Shown here: one piece after another, positions 39,518 to 39,597 of the stretch | How the letters are laid out: the number at the start of each line of letters is the position of its first letter | Position numbering within the stretch: position 1 is the stretch's first letter | NCBI GenBank assembly: GCA_017656185.1 | Contig: JACDOK010000020.1 | Location: forward strand, 1 to 39,597 | DNA from: Peptococcaceae bacterium | Lineage (GTDB): Bacteria > Bacillota > Desulfotomaculia > Desulfotomaculales > JACDOK01 | Direction of reading: 5' to 3' | Length of the DNA stretch: 39,597 bases | The notes under the pieces: model-generated | What the model was told of the DNA's origin: nothing | Databases searched by the model: none | The model's input: the letters and a program-made list of their open reading frames with translations, nothing else | Translations under genes and position numbers: made by a program

Positions 39518-39597
39518 GAAGTATTTTAGATAGACCCTCTTCTCGTAGATTGCAAGTTTAATTGCCTTACATATTATGGCAAACCCCTGTTTTATGC

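Noticed and set aside
39541-39597. possible + strand promoter (TTGCAA, 16 bases, TATTAT) at the right edge
   Set aside because: Short spacer and no following gene visible in the window, so it cannot be supported.

Overview
The window looks like the chromosome of an anaerobic, endospore-forming, acetyl-CoA-pathway member of the Firmicutes (the Moorella / Desulfotomaculum / Thermincola / Pelotomaculum circle). The evidence is a Wood-Ljungdahl methyl-branch cluster most like that of Moorella, the spore genes spoIVA and sleB, a SAM-I riboswitch, and the recJ-rel-dtd-MBL-hisS-aspS-6S RNA order known from Bacillus (without apt). No genus is claimed. There is no prophage, insertion sequence, CRISPR array or tRNA gene in view.

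Region 1 (1-1740): a small phasin-like coiled-coil protein, then a membrane-anchored alkaline-phosphatase-fold protein whose catalytic residues look lost, ending at a strong terminator. Region 2 (1741-12350): acsC, the corrinoid-activating ferredoxin/ASKHA protein acsV, acsD, acsE, an unusually large double HdrA, mvhD, metV and metF, all on +. This makes methylene-THF reductase, its probable electron-transfer partners, the methyltransferase and the corrinoid protein. CODH/ACS (acsA/acsB) and HdrB/HdrC are not here. The acsC-acsV gap carries three related palindromic repeats. Region 3 (12349-18970): gap (-), a TtcA-like PP-loop tRNA thiolase, CapA (-), an orphan BadF/HgdC-type activase, DUF456 (-), DUF503, then dnaD-dnaC. 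Two convergent gene pairs overlap at their 3' ends.

Region 4 (18971-25320): sleB with a possible sigma-G promoter, a fused ADP-forming acyl-CoA synthetase with a BioD-like/DRTGG partner, spoIVA with a possible sigma-E promoter, and then about 640 bp without a gene. Some 400 bp of that gap (24733-25140) is packed with hairpins, two of which share stem and loop motifs. It is the best candidate in the window for an undescribed structured RNA. A small winged-helix gene follows. Region 5 (25621-35090): promoter, recJ, rel, dtd (apparently starting at CTG), an MBL hydrolase, promoter, hisS, aspS (non-discriminating type by two residues) and the 6S RNA gene with its own promoter and terminator.

Region 6 (35091-39597): a repeat-rich 340-bp leader (an inverted-repeat element and seven tandem heptamers), a cysteine desulfurase and a 57-residue zinc-ribbon protein on +. 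Facing them on - is a SAM-I riboswitch-controlled operon: DUF39 (COG1900), a NIL-domain ferredoxin and a UPF0280 (COG2122) protein. In methanogens and sulfate reducers these families take part in making homocysteine directly from sulfide. Bases 39518-39597 show nothing I can name.

Many start codons were placed by Shine-Dalgarno spacing and family alignment rather than by the longest reading frame; each entry says where this was done.
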